Part shown: piece by piece, positions 21,900-33,600 of the stretch
How the letters are laid out: every line of letters starts with the position of its first letter
Position numbering within the stretch: the stretch's first letter is position 1
From: Paragyromitra xinjiangensis
Lineage: Eukaryota > Ascomycota > Pezizomycetes > Pezizales > Discinaceae
Assembly (NCBI GenBank): GCA_038503065.1
Contig: JBCAMK010000001.1
Span: forward strand, 1,178,001-1,242,000
Direction: 5' to 3'
DNA length: 64,000 nucleotides
Notes under the pieces: model-generated
Told to the model about the DNA's origin: nothing
The model's input: only the letters and a program-made list of their open reading frames with translations
Database searches by the model: none
Made by a program: the position numbers and the translations under genes

Positions 21900-23085
21900 A
21901 TGTATACCATGAAAGCCCTACATCCACCACGGCTTCTCCCGCTCCTCTCCAAAAAAAACCTAGGCAGAGCCTGGCCGTCAGCACACCGTGTCCTCTCTAC
22001 CGATGCCGCTGTTTCCCAACGACCTAAAACAGCTCTGTTCTTCCCAGGTATGAGTCACTTCCCCGGAACCTCGTTGTGGGATAGCTAGCTAACTATTATC
22101 CCTAGGCCAAGGAACCCAGAAACCTGGCATGCTAACTCCTATCGCTACCGCCTTTCCACGCACCGTCACCCCATTGCTGGAAGTCCTTGATGCCACCTGC
22201 CCTGGGCTCAAAGAAACAATTTCCTCTGGCCCCTGTTCAACTCTCACACATACACCCAACGCACAACCGGCGATCCTATTCACCTCTGTTGCTATCTTAC
22301 GTGTTCTCGAAAATGATTTCGGTCTACAAACCAACAAATTCGACTACTTCCTTGGCCACTCCCTTGGTGAATTCTCTGCGCTTGTGGCTGCAAACATACT
22401 CTCCCTCGGGGACGCACTGACGCTTGTTCGACGGCGTGGTGAGGTGATGGCAAAGTGTGCCGAGGAGACGCATGGGGAGGTGGGGATGTTCGCGGTGATG
22501 GTAGAGAAGAAAGAACTAGCAGGATTGATGAAAAAGGTGGATGATTTTATACACAGTGAGGTGCTACCAGATGATGAGTTTTTGAACATTGCGAATATCA
22601 ACTCGAGCACGCAGATTGTGCTGAGTGGGCATGTGAGGGCGGTGGAGGCGTGTTTGTGCCATCTAAGGAAGTTCCAGGGGAATGACCCACGAGCAATTCG
22701 GCTGAATGTATCTGCGCCGTTTCATAGCCAGATTATGGCGCCAGCCGTAAAAGTCGTTAAAAACTTGCTAGATGGCATGGAAGTTGGGAAAGGTGGTGAT
22801 GCAGCAAAGGTGATATCGAACGCAACCGCAGAACCATATGATGATTTCGAAGAAATGAAGGATCTGCTTGCTGCGCAAGCAGTCAAAACCGTACAGTGGA
22901 AAGACAGCATAGCTTTCCTAGAAAACGAGGCAGAAGTAACAAGGTGGTTTGGACTAGGCCCGGGGAAGGTTGGAAGGAATTTAATCGGGAGAGAAGTGAA
23001 GGGAGGCTATAAGAGTGTGTTGGGTGTTGATGGGATGGATATAGGGGAGCTGGAGAAAGCTGTTAGGATGCTGGAGGATCTATAG
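21900..23085 (+). CDS. Malonyl-CoA:acyl-carrier-protein transacylase, mitochondrial type
   Basis: Two exons (21900-22047 and 22106-23085) encode 375 residues. The 58-nt intron splits the Gly codon of FFPGQGTQ, the family's N-terminal signature, and has a CTAAC branch-point-like site. The enzyme moves malonyl from CoA to the phosphopantetheine arm of acyl carrier protein in type II fatty acid synthesis. The nucleophilic Ser is in GHSLGE (about residue 135) and the active-site His is in SAPFHSQ (about residue 256). The first 40 residues are basic with no acidic residues, which fits a mitochondrial presequence, so the role is probably lipoate-supporting mitochondrial fatty acid synthesis (yeast Mct1-like). 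A second Met lies four codons in. The gene appears intact and stands alone, with no neighbouring fatty-acid gene. Confidence 0.95.
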
Positions 23086-24538
23086 TGGTGTGTACTTGTA
23101 CTAAAACTTGTACTAGGTATTGTGTTGGGGCGCGTTTGTTTGCTTCTCATTGGCGGATTGTTTTGCTTTTTTTTGGCGGGCTTCTTCGTTTTGGCGTTTT
23201 TTTCATTCTTTTTGTAGGATATAGAGCATGGATTTAGGGGCTTTCGAGAGGAGGTTTATAATGCGATGAGCATGTCACTCGCTTCTTCTTTTTCCTTGCT
23301 TAGGAGTATTCGGGTGCCATAAGTACTAGTACTAGTAAAAGACTGATTTCCTTGGCATCTATACCATTGGCGAGCAAATGTTAACAAGTTTTACTTAGTG
23401 GGATCGGGATTGGATATTGATATTAACTAACAGAACCTAGCCAATCACACACTTCTTTACGCAGACCATCTTTCTGCCAAGAGAATTAGTAGTTAGTTTG
23501 TCTCAGGACATACACAATGACTGAAGCTTCCTCATACAGAGTATTCATCCGCTTCACCATCAATTACTCATTAGGCTTTTGAGCTATGATCACTTGACGT
23601 TAATATCCTACCATGGACTGTTTTCTAGCTACAGCTGTGCGTGCGAGGCTTTGTGACTCGAAGACTCAAAGAATATTGTTGAATCGAACAGGAATCAAAT
23701 CTGTGCTAGCTAGTGGGCTATTTCACCGAGTGATTCGGATCAGTGTTACCATCTCTACTCCATTTGAACTGCAAGATTATAAAATATATCATAAGTTGTT
23801 GAAGGCTGTGCAGAGGTTCGGTATCTATCAGTTCTTCTGTTATTTAGGTTAGATGCACCTCCTTCAGCTTATAATAGCATAAGGTTTTATTATAGTAGAC
23901 CCGTAAACTAAATAGGAAAGCGATAGTGATCGTGAGGAAAGCCAAAATAAGGACGCAAAACGCTCGCTTTCATATATAGCTAAAAGACTATGCTGATAAT
24001 ACCATGGATGACCTAGTTTTTTGAATACCCTTTCACTCCCAATTGCGGATAAAAGTCCCAAAAAGGAGAAATTAATCAATCAATCAATACCGAGCACTGA
24101 AGGTTACGAGATTAGCAAGAATAGGGGAATGTAGAGCCGAAAGGTGAAGGTAAAAGCGTGTTCGTTAGGCGAGGAGATTATGAAGGGGCGGTGACAAGTT
24201 ATGGAGAGGTGGGGGTGGAGAGACGTAGAATATTGCTGGTATCACCGGAAAGAGAGGAAGGACGGTACGGATATGTGAATTTGACGGTGGCGTGTTTGGA
24301 GAACGACAAGTGTGAGAAGGGAATAGAGTGTTGTGGGGTTGGGAAGGGGAGTAAGTGGGGACAGAAAAGGGTCACAAGGAGGCTGTGCTTCCTTGGTGAA
24401 GCAGGTAAGAAATGGTTAGGAATGATAGAAGAGTTTAGTGACGAGGAGGACTAGGAGATGGAATATCCGTGGAGTGAGCATGGGGAGGACAGTGATTAAA
24501 GGGGAGTTTTAGTTATTTCGATAGTGCTAACCGCCATA
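23086..24538. other. Intergenic region with a possible gene fragment
   Basis: No confident gene is present. A plus-strand frame without an ATG (about 24130-24454) reads RGDYEGAVTSYGEV followed by charged sequence. It resembles the start of a tetratricopeptide-like helix pair but ends quickly, so it is at most a fragment. One copy of a 25-bp direct repeat lies at 24074-24098. Confidence 0.35.
24074..24098. repeat. 25-bp direct repeat, copy 1
   Basis: This ends in CAATCAATACCGAGCACT. An identical 25-bp copy lies at 24717-24741. The two bracket about 620 bp that contain the possible gene fragment and a fold-back element. Confidence 0.85.
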
Positions 24539-24700
24539 GCCTAAGGGCTAGTCTCGATTCCAGACCTTTTGGGAAAATCGCTATTTATTTTGGGTGGTTG
24601 ACGCGATTTTTCCCAGAACAATCCAGGTTTTAAACACCAAATATTGAAAAAAAAATCTGAGCGACTACAACGTGGGCACGAGACTACCCAAGGGCTAGGC
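24539..24700. mobile_element. Possible imperfect fold-back element
   Basis: The outer arms (GCCTAAGGGCTAGTCTCG on the left, and GCCTAGCCCTTGGGTAGTC read inward from the right on the other strand) are imperfect inverted copies. An inner pair, TGGGAAAATCGC and GCGATTTTTCCCA, is a second near-perfect inverted repeat. No coding content and no clear target duplication are seen. The word TAGTCTCGTGCCCA from the right arm recurs at 27489-27502. Confidence 0.5.
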
Positions 24701-24716
24701 GCGTGTATGAGTTATC

Positions 24717-24741
24717 AATCAATCAATCAATACCGAGCACT
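24717..24741. repeat. 25-bp direct repeat, copy 2
   Basis: This is identical to 24074-24098. Upstream the ATCA tandem is one unit longer than in the first copy. Confidence 0.85.
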
Positions 24742-27700
24742 CCCGCGATATAGTAACTCGAGTGAGATCGTATGATTTCAAGCCCTCCTCTAGGTATTCT
24801 TTTCCTTAGGAGCCACTGGTAATTGATTGAGTAGTAGAGGTACATGTATGTACATATCCGTCAGCAAAAAGGATCAATAAGTGTCGTGAAATGCTTTCGT
24901 GCACGTGATGGACTAGTGTGACCGAGACTTAAGGAGACGCTAACTGCGGGATCATTTGCTATTTATTGTACTTTACTCTTCTTCACTTCTTACCTCTTTA
25001 CCAGACAATGAGAAACATCAATTACCTGCTCACATAAATCCTCGCTTTCAATAATAGGCCCTCGCCTTAGAAAAACTCTAACCTCCGGTTAGCGATACCA
25101 GCAATTGCTGTTCTCTCCAGTTAAGCCAGGAAAATACCTCCTGTTTAACGTAGGTTTAACGCCTCCTCCAGGGTCCATATAGCCTCTGCGATTATAAGCA
25201 GCTCCTACAAAATTTTTCCCAGTACAGTTCTCAAAACAATATGCCTACATCAGAGATCACTCGCGGCACTCCCTCAGAGCAGTCTAAGCCAATCGGGGTG
25301 ACTTCCGGTGTCAATGATTCCGAAAGGCTACAACCCTGGGCTTCGGAGTGGTTTGCTTTTTCTTCCCGAAAGCTGTGCACGCCCAAATCAAGATTCAGAC
25401 CCAATCAACGTTCCACGTCTCTTGTTTCACAAACCTTCTTGTGGAAAAGCTACCCATTGTGATCTCCACATCACGACTCAATTAGCACACCCGGAGTTAA
25501 TAAAGGTGATCCCCCGCACGAATCACAAGGCTGCTATGTATCCATGACAATAATCAATCCTCCTTTAGCGATATAGTTCTCTGACACGTCATCCCTAGTT
25601 ACTCACAAATGCTTAGATATCTTGAGAATCCTGGCGCCCTCTACCGCTCAGCTGAGAGTTCAGACAAAGATCGAACGCAGTTGTTTGGGTCAGTATGTAA
25701 ATAATAAAACCCAACTTAAGTGTATCGGGCGGCAAGATCGATATTCGCTAGTCATCCAAAACATGGAAGGAGTAATAAGCTGACTTAATTCCCTGCCATA
25801 AGATACTTTGTGTAGCATTCCGATGAACAATAAGGACCCGGATTTGACCGAGTGCATACAGCTTGTAGATCTTTGGGTACAGATTTTCGGGAAGACCGAT
25901 GGTGCCTACTCTAGGTTACTGGTCTAAGTCCCGAAAATACAAATATGGTAAAGGATAAGGTGGTATATCACAAAAAAGGGGGATTAGAACACAGAAGCTC
26001 TAGATCTCGCCCGTTTGTGGCCAGATAAAGGAAACCCTTTGGTCAAGTCTAGCGCTGCGAAAGCTCAGCTATGCCCAAAACTGCGATTCAGTAATCGAGA
26101 TAGTGTTGGAATATTCAACTAACAGCATACTTTTGTCAGCCCCAGACCTATTGTTCACTTCCGGCTGAATATCTGAATTTTTACTCAATTATCCACGTAC
26201 CGGTAATTCAAAGGCTCAATCGATGTCAAAGGTGATCCGTACGCGACGTATGTTGGTTGCAACGTTGGACACCAGTACACGATCTACACAGCTAGCCAAC
26301 CTAGTTAGAGAGATCTGTGCAGGGTATTAGGTACATATATCTATGATGGATGACAGGTGCTTAGAGACGCACCAAAGCGAAGTTCGGACTTCAATGATCC
26401 TCCGATCTCCTCAAGCTAGACTTGCCATACTAGTGACGATGCCGGATAGTGTAATTCGTATCTTTTGGTGCCAATGCTTACGGGGAGGAGGCGATTTTCA
26501 TTTGTAACGGGAAGCCGTTACGCAGGAAAAGCAAAGCTATCTATACTGAGGCTAGCTAGCTCATAATCACCGAAATTGGATAGGGCTCCGAGTGTCTACC
26601 AGGAATGCAAGCCCAAAACCTTTCTGCCTCACGGGCCACCATAAATCAGGATGGGTGCAATGAATGGATCTCGATCTCTGACCAGTCCGCTCGCAGGTTG
26701 ACACGAGGTGGGGAGAAAATTGTCATAGCGGGTGCCGTCTATTTGGAAATCAGCCACAGACATGTTCAGCTCTGAAACCACTGATCATGCACTGGTAAAA
26801 TAAAGCGAAGGACGTGCGTTAACGGTTGTGCCCTTTTTCGGAGAAGATTTCCCTGTTTTTAAAACCTGCTAAATACTCATGGCAGACCACGAGTGGAGTA
26901 TTGAATAATATCTTGGCCAAGGCTCGCTCTTGATATGTCAGTCTGTACCATCCCTGTTTTCATGTCTCACAGCCCAGGTCTATAGCAAGCAAATTTTCCT
27001 CAAGCCCATAAGTTCCTCGCCTGCAATCGTTGGCTTCACAGGCGGCTCGGGTACTCCGCTCACTTAGGCATCCTTTGATTTGTTGAGTCCACTCAGACAG
27101 CTGGCGGCAACGTTGGAAACCCACTTCTGTTAACCGTCCAAGTGGGTAGGTTTTCCGAGTCGTTTGTGAAGTGTCTAGAAACACGTTCTCCATCATATTT
27201 AACATGATATCACCGGTTAAACTTGACTTTCCAGCTATTCTATGTTACGTTGTAACTGGTTTAAGTGGTTATCAAGATTCAGATAAAATACAATACCAAC
27301 CCTAACCCACACACCCTTCAACTCAGCTTGAGATTGGTAAATTGTTGAGTGTATTACAGGAGTTTATGCTCCTTGGGTGAGCATATGTTCAGCCCAAGAA
27401 AGCTACGGTGCTGAATTGCCTCACATGGCGATAGTTGTGTCATCGCATAGGCCTTGTGAGACGACACCAAGATCTGAGACCTTAAAATTAGTCTCGTGCC
27501 CAGACCCATACTGCGCACCTCGTTGCTAACTCACGGTGCGCAGTAGCCATCACATCTGAGTCATTCTAGTTTGAGAAATTATGCAACATACGGAAACCAG
27601 CGAGCTGAAATTTCGGCGCATGCAAGAGAGTGCACCTTCTAACTCACAAGAATGGAGGCTCGTAGCAAGTCTACGCAACGTGTTTATAAAGGCTCACTTT

Positions 27701-27833
27701 GGGTTCTTAGATATCGATAACCCAAAGAACAAGAGTCGTGCTCATGATAACCATTACATTGAAGCAGAAAACTAATTGGACTATTTTCATTTCCTTCGCT
27801 GAAGGTTATGTGAGCACTCAACCACTGAAAATC
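24742..27833. other. Gene-free stretch downstream of the GH51 gene
   Basis: No gene is recognised. A small plus-strand frame starting at the ATG at 25241 (73 codons) has a TATA-like ATTATAAG about 50 bases upstream but no recognisable protein family. An 11-bp perfect hairpin lies at 27509-27545. Confidence 0.4.
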
Positions 27834-30258
27834 TTAACCTACAGACAAGACGGCGACTGTCAGATTTGGAAGCTCAAACGCGAACTTTCCGTTTGCACTC
27901 TTAACAACTGTTTTTTCGACCCAAACACTTGTCTCATTCTTGGGGGTATTCCAAGAGAATGACGAAGGTGCACTTAGCGTGATCAGTTTTCCGCGAGTTA
28001 TAGTAGTGTCTGGAACCTCAAAGGTAACGTTTGACGTTGTTCCGTTATAGTTGGCGATTTTCAGGTAGTATTCGCCATGGTCAGTTCTTGATGCCAACCA
28101 ATACAAGGGCCCGAACCCAGTATCAGAAGTGACGGGGAGAACAATTGTTCCATGATGCATAGCGAAAAGCTAGAAAGTAATTAGAACTTGTTTTTAGGCA
28201 TATGACATTACAGAGGTAGGTAGGGAAGCATACTTTTTGAACATAATAGCTGATCGAGAGCGCAGTTTCTGATGGGTCCGCTGTGAAGGAAATAAGATCA
28301 GGCTGCAAAATCAAAATTGTCAATATATAGTATATATCATACAAGGGCACGGAGCTGCATGGAATAAAAGGGAGACATACACTCCATTGGTAGCTATTTA
28401 GGTTCTGGAGAACAGGTGCATACGCAGTGCCTCGAACAAGATCGGCATTCCTCTCCATACCAATCGCGAATACAGCTTCTGAAATTGCGCCGACCAAAGT
28501 AGGGAATTGCGACTTAGGGAGATTCCAATCTGTCCCGCCTCCCTGAGGCCTGTTGTTTTGAACATATGCATACTCCCCAACCAGGATCGGATGACTACGG
28601 TCCATGTTGTCGAAAAATCCAAATCTAGAGACGAAGTCATCTGGTCGGGTGTAACTATGGTAATCGAGCCACGCGCCCTCTGGGATAGGACTGATGTTGG
28701 TGGTTGAAGCTATGGTTGTTATATGCGGGTAAGCAGCCTTTATCGCGTTATGGAATATCGAGAACCGATAGGCGCTGTAAGAGGTTCCACCACCAGAAAG
28801 ATCATCCTCGTTCCCGATTTCAACATAATTGATCTTCCACGGGTTGGGGTGGCCTAGTTTTGCTCTTAGAGCGCCGTATGTGGTGTTTACCGGGCCCATC
28901 AGGAATTCTAGTTCGTTGAGGGTATCTTGAACATAGATGTCCAGCTCCCCCTGTGGAATGACGGGCCCACCGAGATAAAATCCTGCCCAAACGCCAAGAA
29001 TCGGTTCTATCTTCATATCGTCACACCACTGTTTTAATGGTAAAGAGGTCCAAATATCAGTGATAGTTCGTTTTAATTTGTTACATCATGAGGTAACACT
29101 ACACATTGATCTACATACCAACATGTATTCGACTAACCCGAGCCCATCAGTGTTTTCATAGGACCAGGTACCTTAGCAAGTTGATCAGTTAACGTGTAGG
29201 CGTAATTGATAAGTTGGAAGCGAAACTTGCCTGGGCGGCCTGGGCGACCTATCAGTGGTCCGATAGTCTCATTCCATTTCCAGCGGTAAGGAGGATCATT
29301 GCCCTCACTTGATTCATGCGATCTCGTTAGTGGACATGGCTTTTTGAGTCCATATACTATGCCTAGGGTTTTTATCTTACAGATTGTTTCCCCCCGGAAA
29401 ACGAAGGAAGGTGGGCTTGAAGGCTTCCAAGTTTTCAGCAATATCTTTTCGAAGACCGTTCTTCCTAAGTTATCATTAATACCACAAAATTACTTCGTCG
29501 ATGTCAGCCAGAAACCATACCTATTGTGGTAAGTCGGAGGGAAAAGACTGATGAGACTAAAATGTAGCCCGTTTTCTGCTTTCGGCGCGCTAAACGTGAC
29601 CTGGAGTGTGTTATTCACGTTAGGGGCGGCTTTGTTAGGCGTCAAAACGAATTCATGTAGGGTCCATGAATCAGCTTTCGATTTCGACTCGATTTTCTTC
29701 TCGGCATAAACCGTCGCGGTAAGATTCGATTTAATTGAGACAGTGAAAGTTCCCCGATAGGCACCCTTGACGTAGAAACTTCCTGTATATGGGACGGCTT
29801 TCACGTCGATTCCCCAGAACCCCTCGTTTAGGAATCCAACATCAGTGGCATTTGCAGAATTTGGTGATACTTTCATTACATTAGGTAATGCAGACGATAA
29901 CGGGTTGTCAGTGACAATGGAAAGATTTGCATCCCCGACAGCCCGATAGGCAGCCAACGTTGGCGTAACTGAGCTACCAGATCCTTGAAATGCGCGGTTT
30001 CGAATAAGTTCTGCATAAAGACCACCGTCTCCGGAATGATTAATATCCTGTGGAAATATCAGTTCTATTAAGCAATGGTTTATAGAAAGACTCATAGGAC
30101 GTAAATGATAGCGGCTGCCATACCTCAAACATAATCCCGTACATGATAGGACTTGTATTATTCCCCTCATTGCTCGTAACTATGAGATTTGCCCCAAGAG
30201 TGGTTGTGCACAACTGGGATAAGATCAAGGCCGCGGCCCTTAATAAAACGCACCGCAT
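27834..30258 (-). CDS. Secreted alpha-L-arabinofuranosidase, GH51
   Basis: Eight exons (30124-30258, 29521-30047, 29381-29464, 29231-29307, 29119-29171, 28381-29028, 28234-28302, 27834-28169) encode 642 residues with no frame problem. Residues 1-22 form a signal peptide. The N-terminal part carries YGIMFEDINHSGDGGLYAEL, the usual start of this family. The central barrel has LRFPGGNNL, RWKWNETIGPL, the acid/base Glu in EIGNED (about residue 366) and the nucleophile Glu in VGEYAYV (about residue 444). The last exon is the C-terminal beta domain. The enzyme removes arabinose side chains from arabinan and arabinoxylan outside the cell, an activity of plant-matter-degrading fungi. The fourth intron uses a GC donor (GCAAGT). 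Several N-glycosylation sequons are present. No sugar transporter or other wall-degrading gene lies next to it. Confidence 0.95.
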
Positions 30259-30564
30259 TTTGTTATACGCTATTGTGCTTCAAGACTTGTTTACTTGTCT
30301 CAAAGCTCACAATTACCAATATTCACAGCTTTTCCGTTGGTTTTATACTTCGGAAACTAATGTTCAATCGGGGTTAATTGATCCGTCGCGAGTTTCTCAA
30401 TTCCCTTTTCACTAATTACCAGGGATGTTATTATCCTTTACCCTAGCAGGGTGATCTAAATGTCGCTCATTGAATCCCCGAGAGTAATGAAGGTGCCGGT
30501 CATTCGGTTGGGAAACGAGCGAGCTTGGACCACCCGAGCGCAACATTTGATAGGAAAAAACGTT

Positions 30565-30624
30565 TTTTGTTTCTGAATAGGTCTCTTCGAAAAGGGCCCT
30601 GGAGAGACCTATTCAGAAGCAAAA
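30565..30624. repeat. 22-bp inverted repeat (hairpin)
   Basis: The arms at 30565-30586 and 30603-30624 pair over 22 bp with one mismatch, around a 16-nt loop that contains the palindrome GGGCCC. It lies in gene-free DNA about 300 bp upstream of the GH51 start. It could be a small fold-back insertion. Confidence 0.75.
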
Positions 30625-33600
30625 TGACATCTATATCCAATGATTTGGCACTTCAGAGATCTCCATACTGCAATTCGAACAACAGATTACTAACCCGCCT
30701 AACGGTCCGAGTACAACTCGTATATCAATTTTCTGGGCTGATCTATACATGCCAGGAGCCAGGGTAAGAGATCGAACGCGACAAGATCTACAACATCCAG
30801 CGTCTCCTATTCAGCCTTACAGATAACCAAAGCCCCATTTGGGACCAATTTCTGCTTCCTCTTCTTTTTTTTTTGGCTAAATCAGGAGACTTTGATCAGA
30901 CCAAAATTGAGCAAGACAATTTAAGCCTAAGCGACACGGGTAGAGGCCTACTCTACCCCGCAAAAGCAATAAGCTTCGCACGAAACCCGGAGCGAGTACC
31001 AGGCACTTTATACCCATGTTTTATACGGAAACTCCCGGCGACGTATGTATGTGACTTGAAGTGGCACGAAATTCCGGCACTTTCCTGGCAAGAAAGATAA
31101 AGTAGTCCAGAAGGTATCTATATATCCACATGACAACTCATCCATGAAATCCGAAATGGCGCACTCAGGTCAAAAGGATTGTCTTTCAGGTGAGCCAATT
31201 GCAATCATCTCGATCCTCACTCGTCCGAAAAACTCCCAAACTACTGTCCTGACGGGGAGTATCTTGAGTTCTGCCCTAGGAAATTCATTGGCCGACATCA
31301 CGAGAGAATAATTCTGGACGCTGATCCAAAAACTGACCTGGGCCGTAGTTAGCCTTGCCGCGTCAAAACCACAAACCACAATCACACAACCAACGGACTC
31401 GCAGAAAGGGCTGTTTTTTTCTCCAACTAATCGCAAACCAGTTCAAGTCACCTAATATTCGTAGCTCACAGCCAAAATAAGATTCCCGATCCACAGACTT
31501 AAAATCGAAAACGGTCACGAAACTCAGGAAATACAACATCATGTGTTGAATACTCCTGGTCAATCACCCTTTGCAGCCTCGTTGGCAAAAATTGACTTGT
31601 CAAAACAGGAGACTCTTACTAAATGTTCACACAAGTTTGCAGCTCAGTACCAGCCTAAGAATCAAGCACGAGTGGCCGCTGCAAAGACGCCACTACGGGA
31701 GCCAATTATGGACCGTTTCAGTTAACGATACACAAACAAAAATCAGCAGTATCTTTTTCTAGGCTAACCAGTGGGGTATAGCAGCAAGCATCTATCTCAC
31801 CCCCGGATGTTTGTGGCAACTGGCTATTCGGCCAAAGATGAGACGCCCTGCGCGGTTTCACAGCAATCATCACTAAGCTGTCAAAGGATTGATTTAAACT
31901 AGAACCTCTATGGTTCGATAAATAATGATGAAGACAAGAAGACATCCACCCTTGACCAAATACAGCCACTATATACGCTGAAAATTATAGATATCCGAGT
32001 GACCCCGCATGATTTCATGAAGAGAGAACATGATTTTGGGAATTTTTGCTTGTGTCATAGGATGATCGACGTTCTAAACAGACATAATCTCAAATTTTTC
32101 AGGAGGCATCGCTCTAAGCCTAGTAAACTACCTCCATTTAATATTATACCACTTATTAAGTTCTTGCCAGTTCAAGCCTAGAGAACAACTGTTAATTAAC
32201 TGTATATGTCGGTTTAACTGTGTTTAACAAGTTTTCTTACAAAGAGAATATGTGTATCATATATTTTATGTACCGTATCTAGTTACACACTAGCAATTCT
32301 AGCCGGCCAATATGAGAATGGCCTCAACTCACTCCCGACCCGTTCTGCAACAGCACTTGCCTGATCCGATTGATCCACCAAAGGCCTTCTACCCTGGTGT
32401 GACATCATGAAATCCCTGCCAAAGCGTCAAAACCCATGAATGTCGCCCCGCCGGGCTAAATTTTCTCGAATTCCATCTAGCACCAGCATTGATACTAATT
32501 GATATTTGCTACAGCTTAGGCTCGAACGAGATCTATAGTGTGCTAGGAAGAGGCCAATCGCTAATCTTATAATGGAATCTTCGTTGTTTCCTGGGGGAGA
32601 AAGCTAATGGGGACTTGAGGCCTAGGGGCTCGATCGCAAGCACCGGTAGGGATCCTAGATGCTGGGAAGCCTTGATTGGCCCTTCGAAATCATTCATAAA
32701 GTGATCGATAAGAGTCGAAAATGCTCTCGGCAGCGATTAGGAAGCTACGCCGTGGCAGCTACGTGCTTCCGGTTCGTATAGATTTTAGGGTCCCACTTTT
32801 TTTCTTGATTTTGTGGAGCGGTCCGTGCGCGTTTTGGGAGACAGGTCACAGCAAGAAAAACCGACAGGTAAATTGTAGCGGCAGAGGTGTGCGTAATTGC
32901 TAGCTAATAAAATTTAGGGAAAGGCATGGATATACAGCAACCAGTGAAATAATACCCTGTTCAGTCACAGGAAAAAAGCACTGCTCAGCTTGTCACGTAA
33001 TGCAATGAACAAGACGAAAGGTACACAAGACTTGGGCTTTCACTAAGTCCCCTAACAGCTCTTTGGCGAGTAAACTCTTTCACCAAGCAGCACTTGGGCC
33101 TCACAATACCCTAGGTGACGTGCCTAAATCATAAAGTATCACTCGTTCTAGTGCTTAGTATAAGCTTTTGTTATATTAATCAGTTGATTGATTAATCCAT
33201 TAAGTACACCTTTTCCTGTAACAAGAGACACCCCGATCCTGAATCACCCCGAACTACGTAGCTTCGTACTCTAGATCTATATACGTATACAAAGGATCCT
33301 AACAGTAGTAACCTTAAATGTCAAATCATCTGCTGGGACTCGCATATCATTTATTCTTGTATAGATCATCATCTGTGAGCATTTATCCCAGAAATTGATA
33401 TTTGCTCTCATTGAAAGGCACGCTACGAATGTATCACAAACCATCTATTCAAGTCCGGTAACAGGCTCAACTTATAGATTGTCTCACTTAAGCGGATCGA
33501 TTAGACATAGTTCTATGAGCTAGGCAGTTACAGAGGTCAGTTCAACGGAACCTACTAGATAATATTACACTTTAATCGCTAAAATCAATAATCAATAGAG

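Noticed and set aside
24130..24454. Plus-strand frame with RGDYEGAVTSYGEV, possibly a tetratricopeptide-like fragment
   Set aside because: It has no ATG, splice partners or clear family match. It is mentioned only as a possible fragment.
25241..25462. Frame with an ATG and a TATA-like upstream sequence
   Set aside because: No family motifs, no continuation by splicing, and another frame is open over the same bases.
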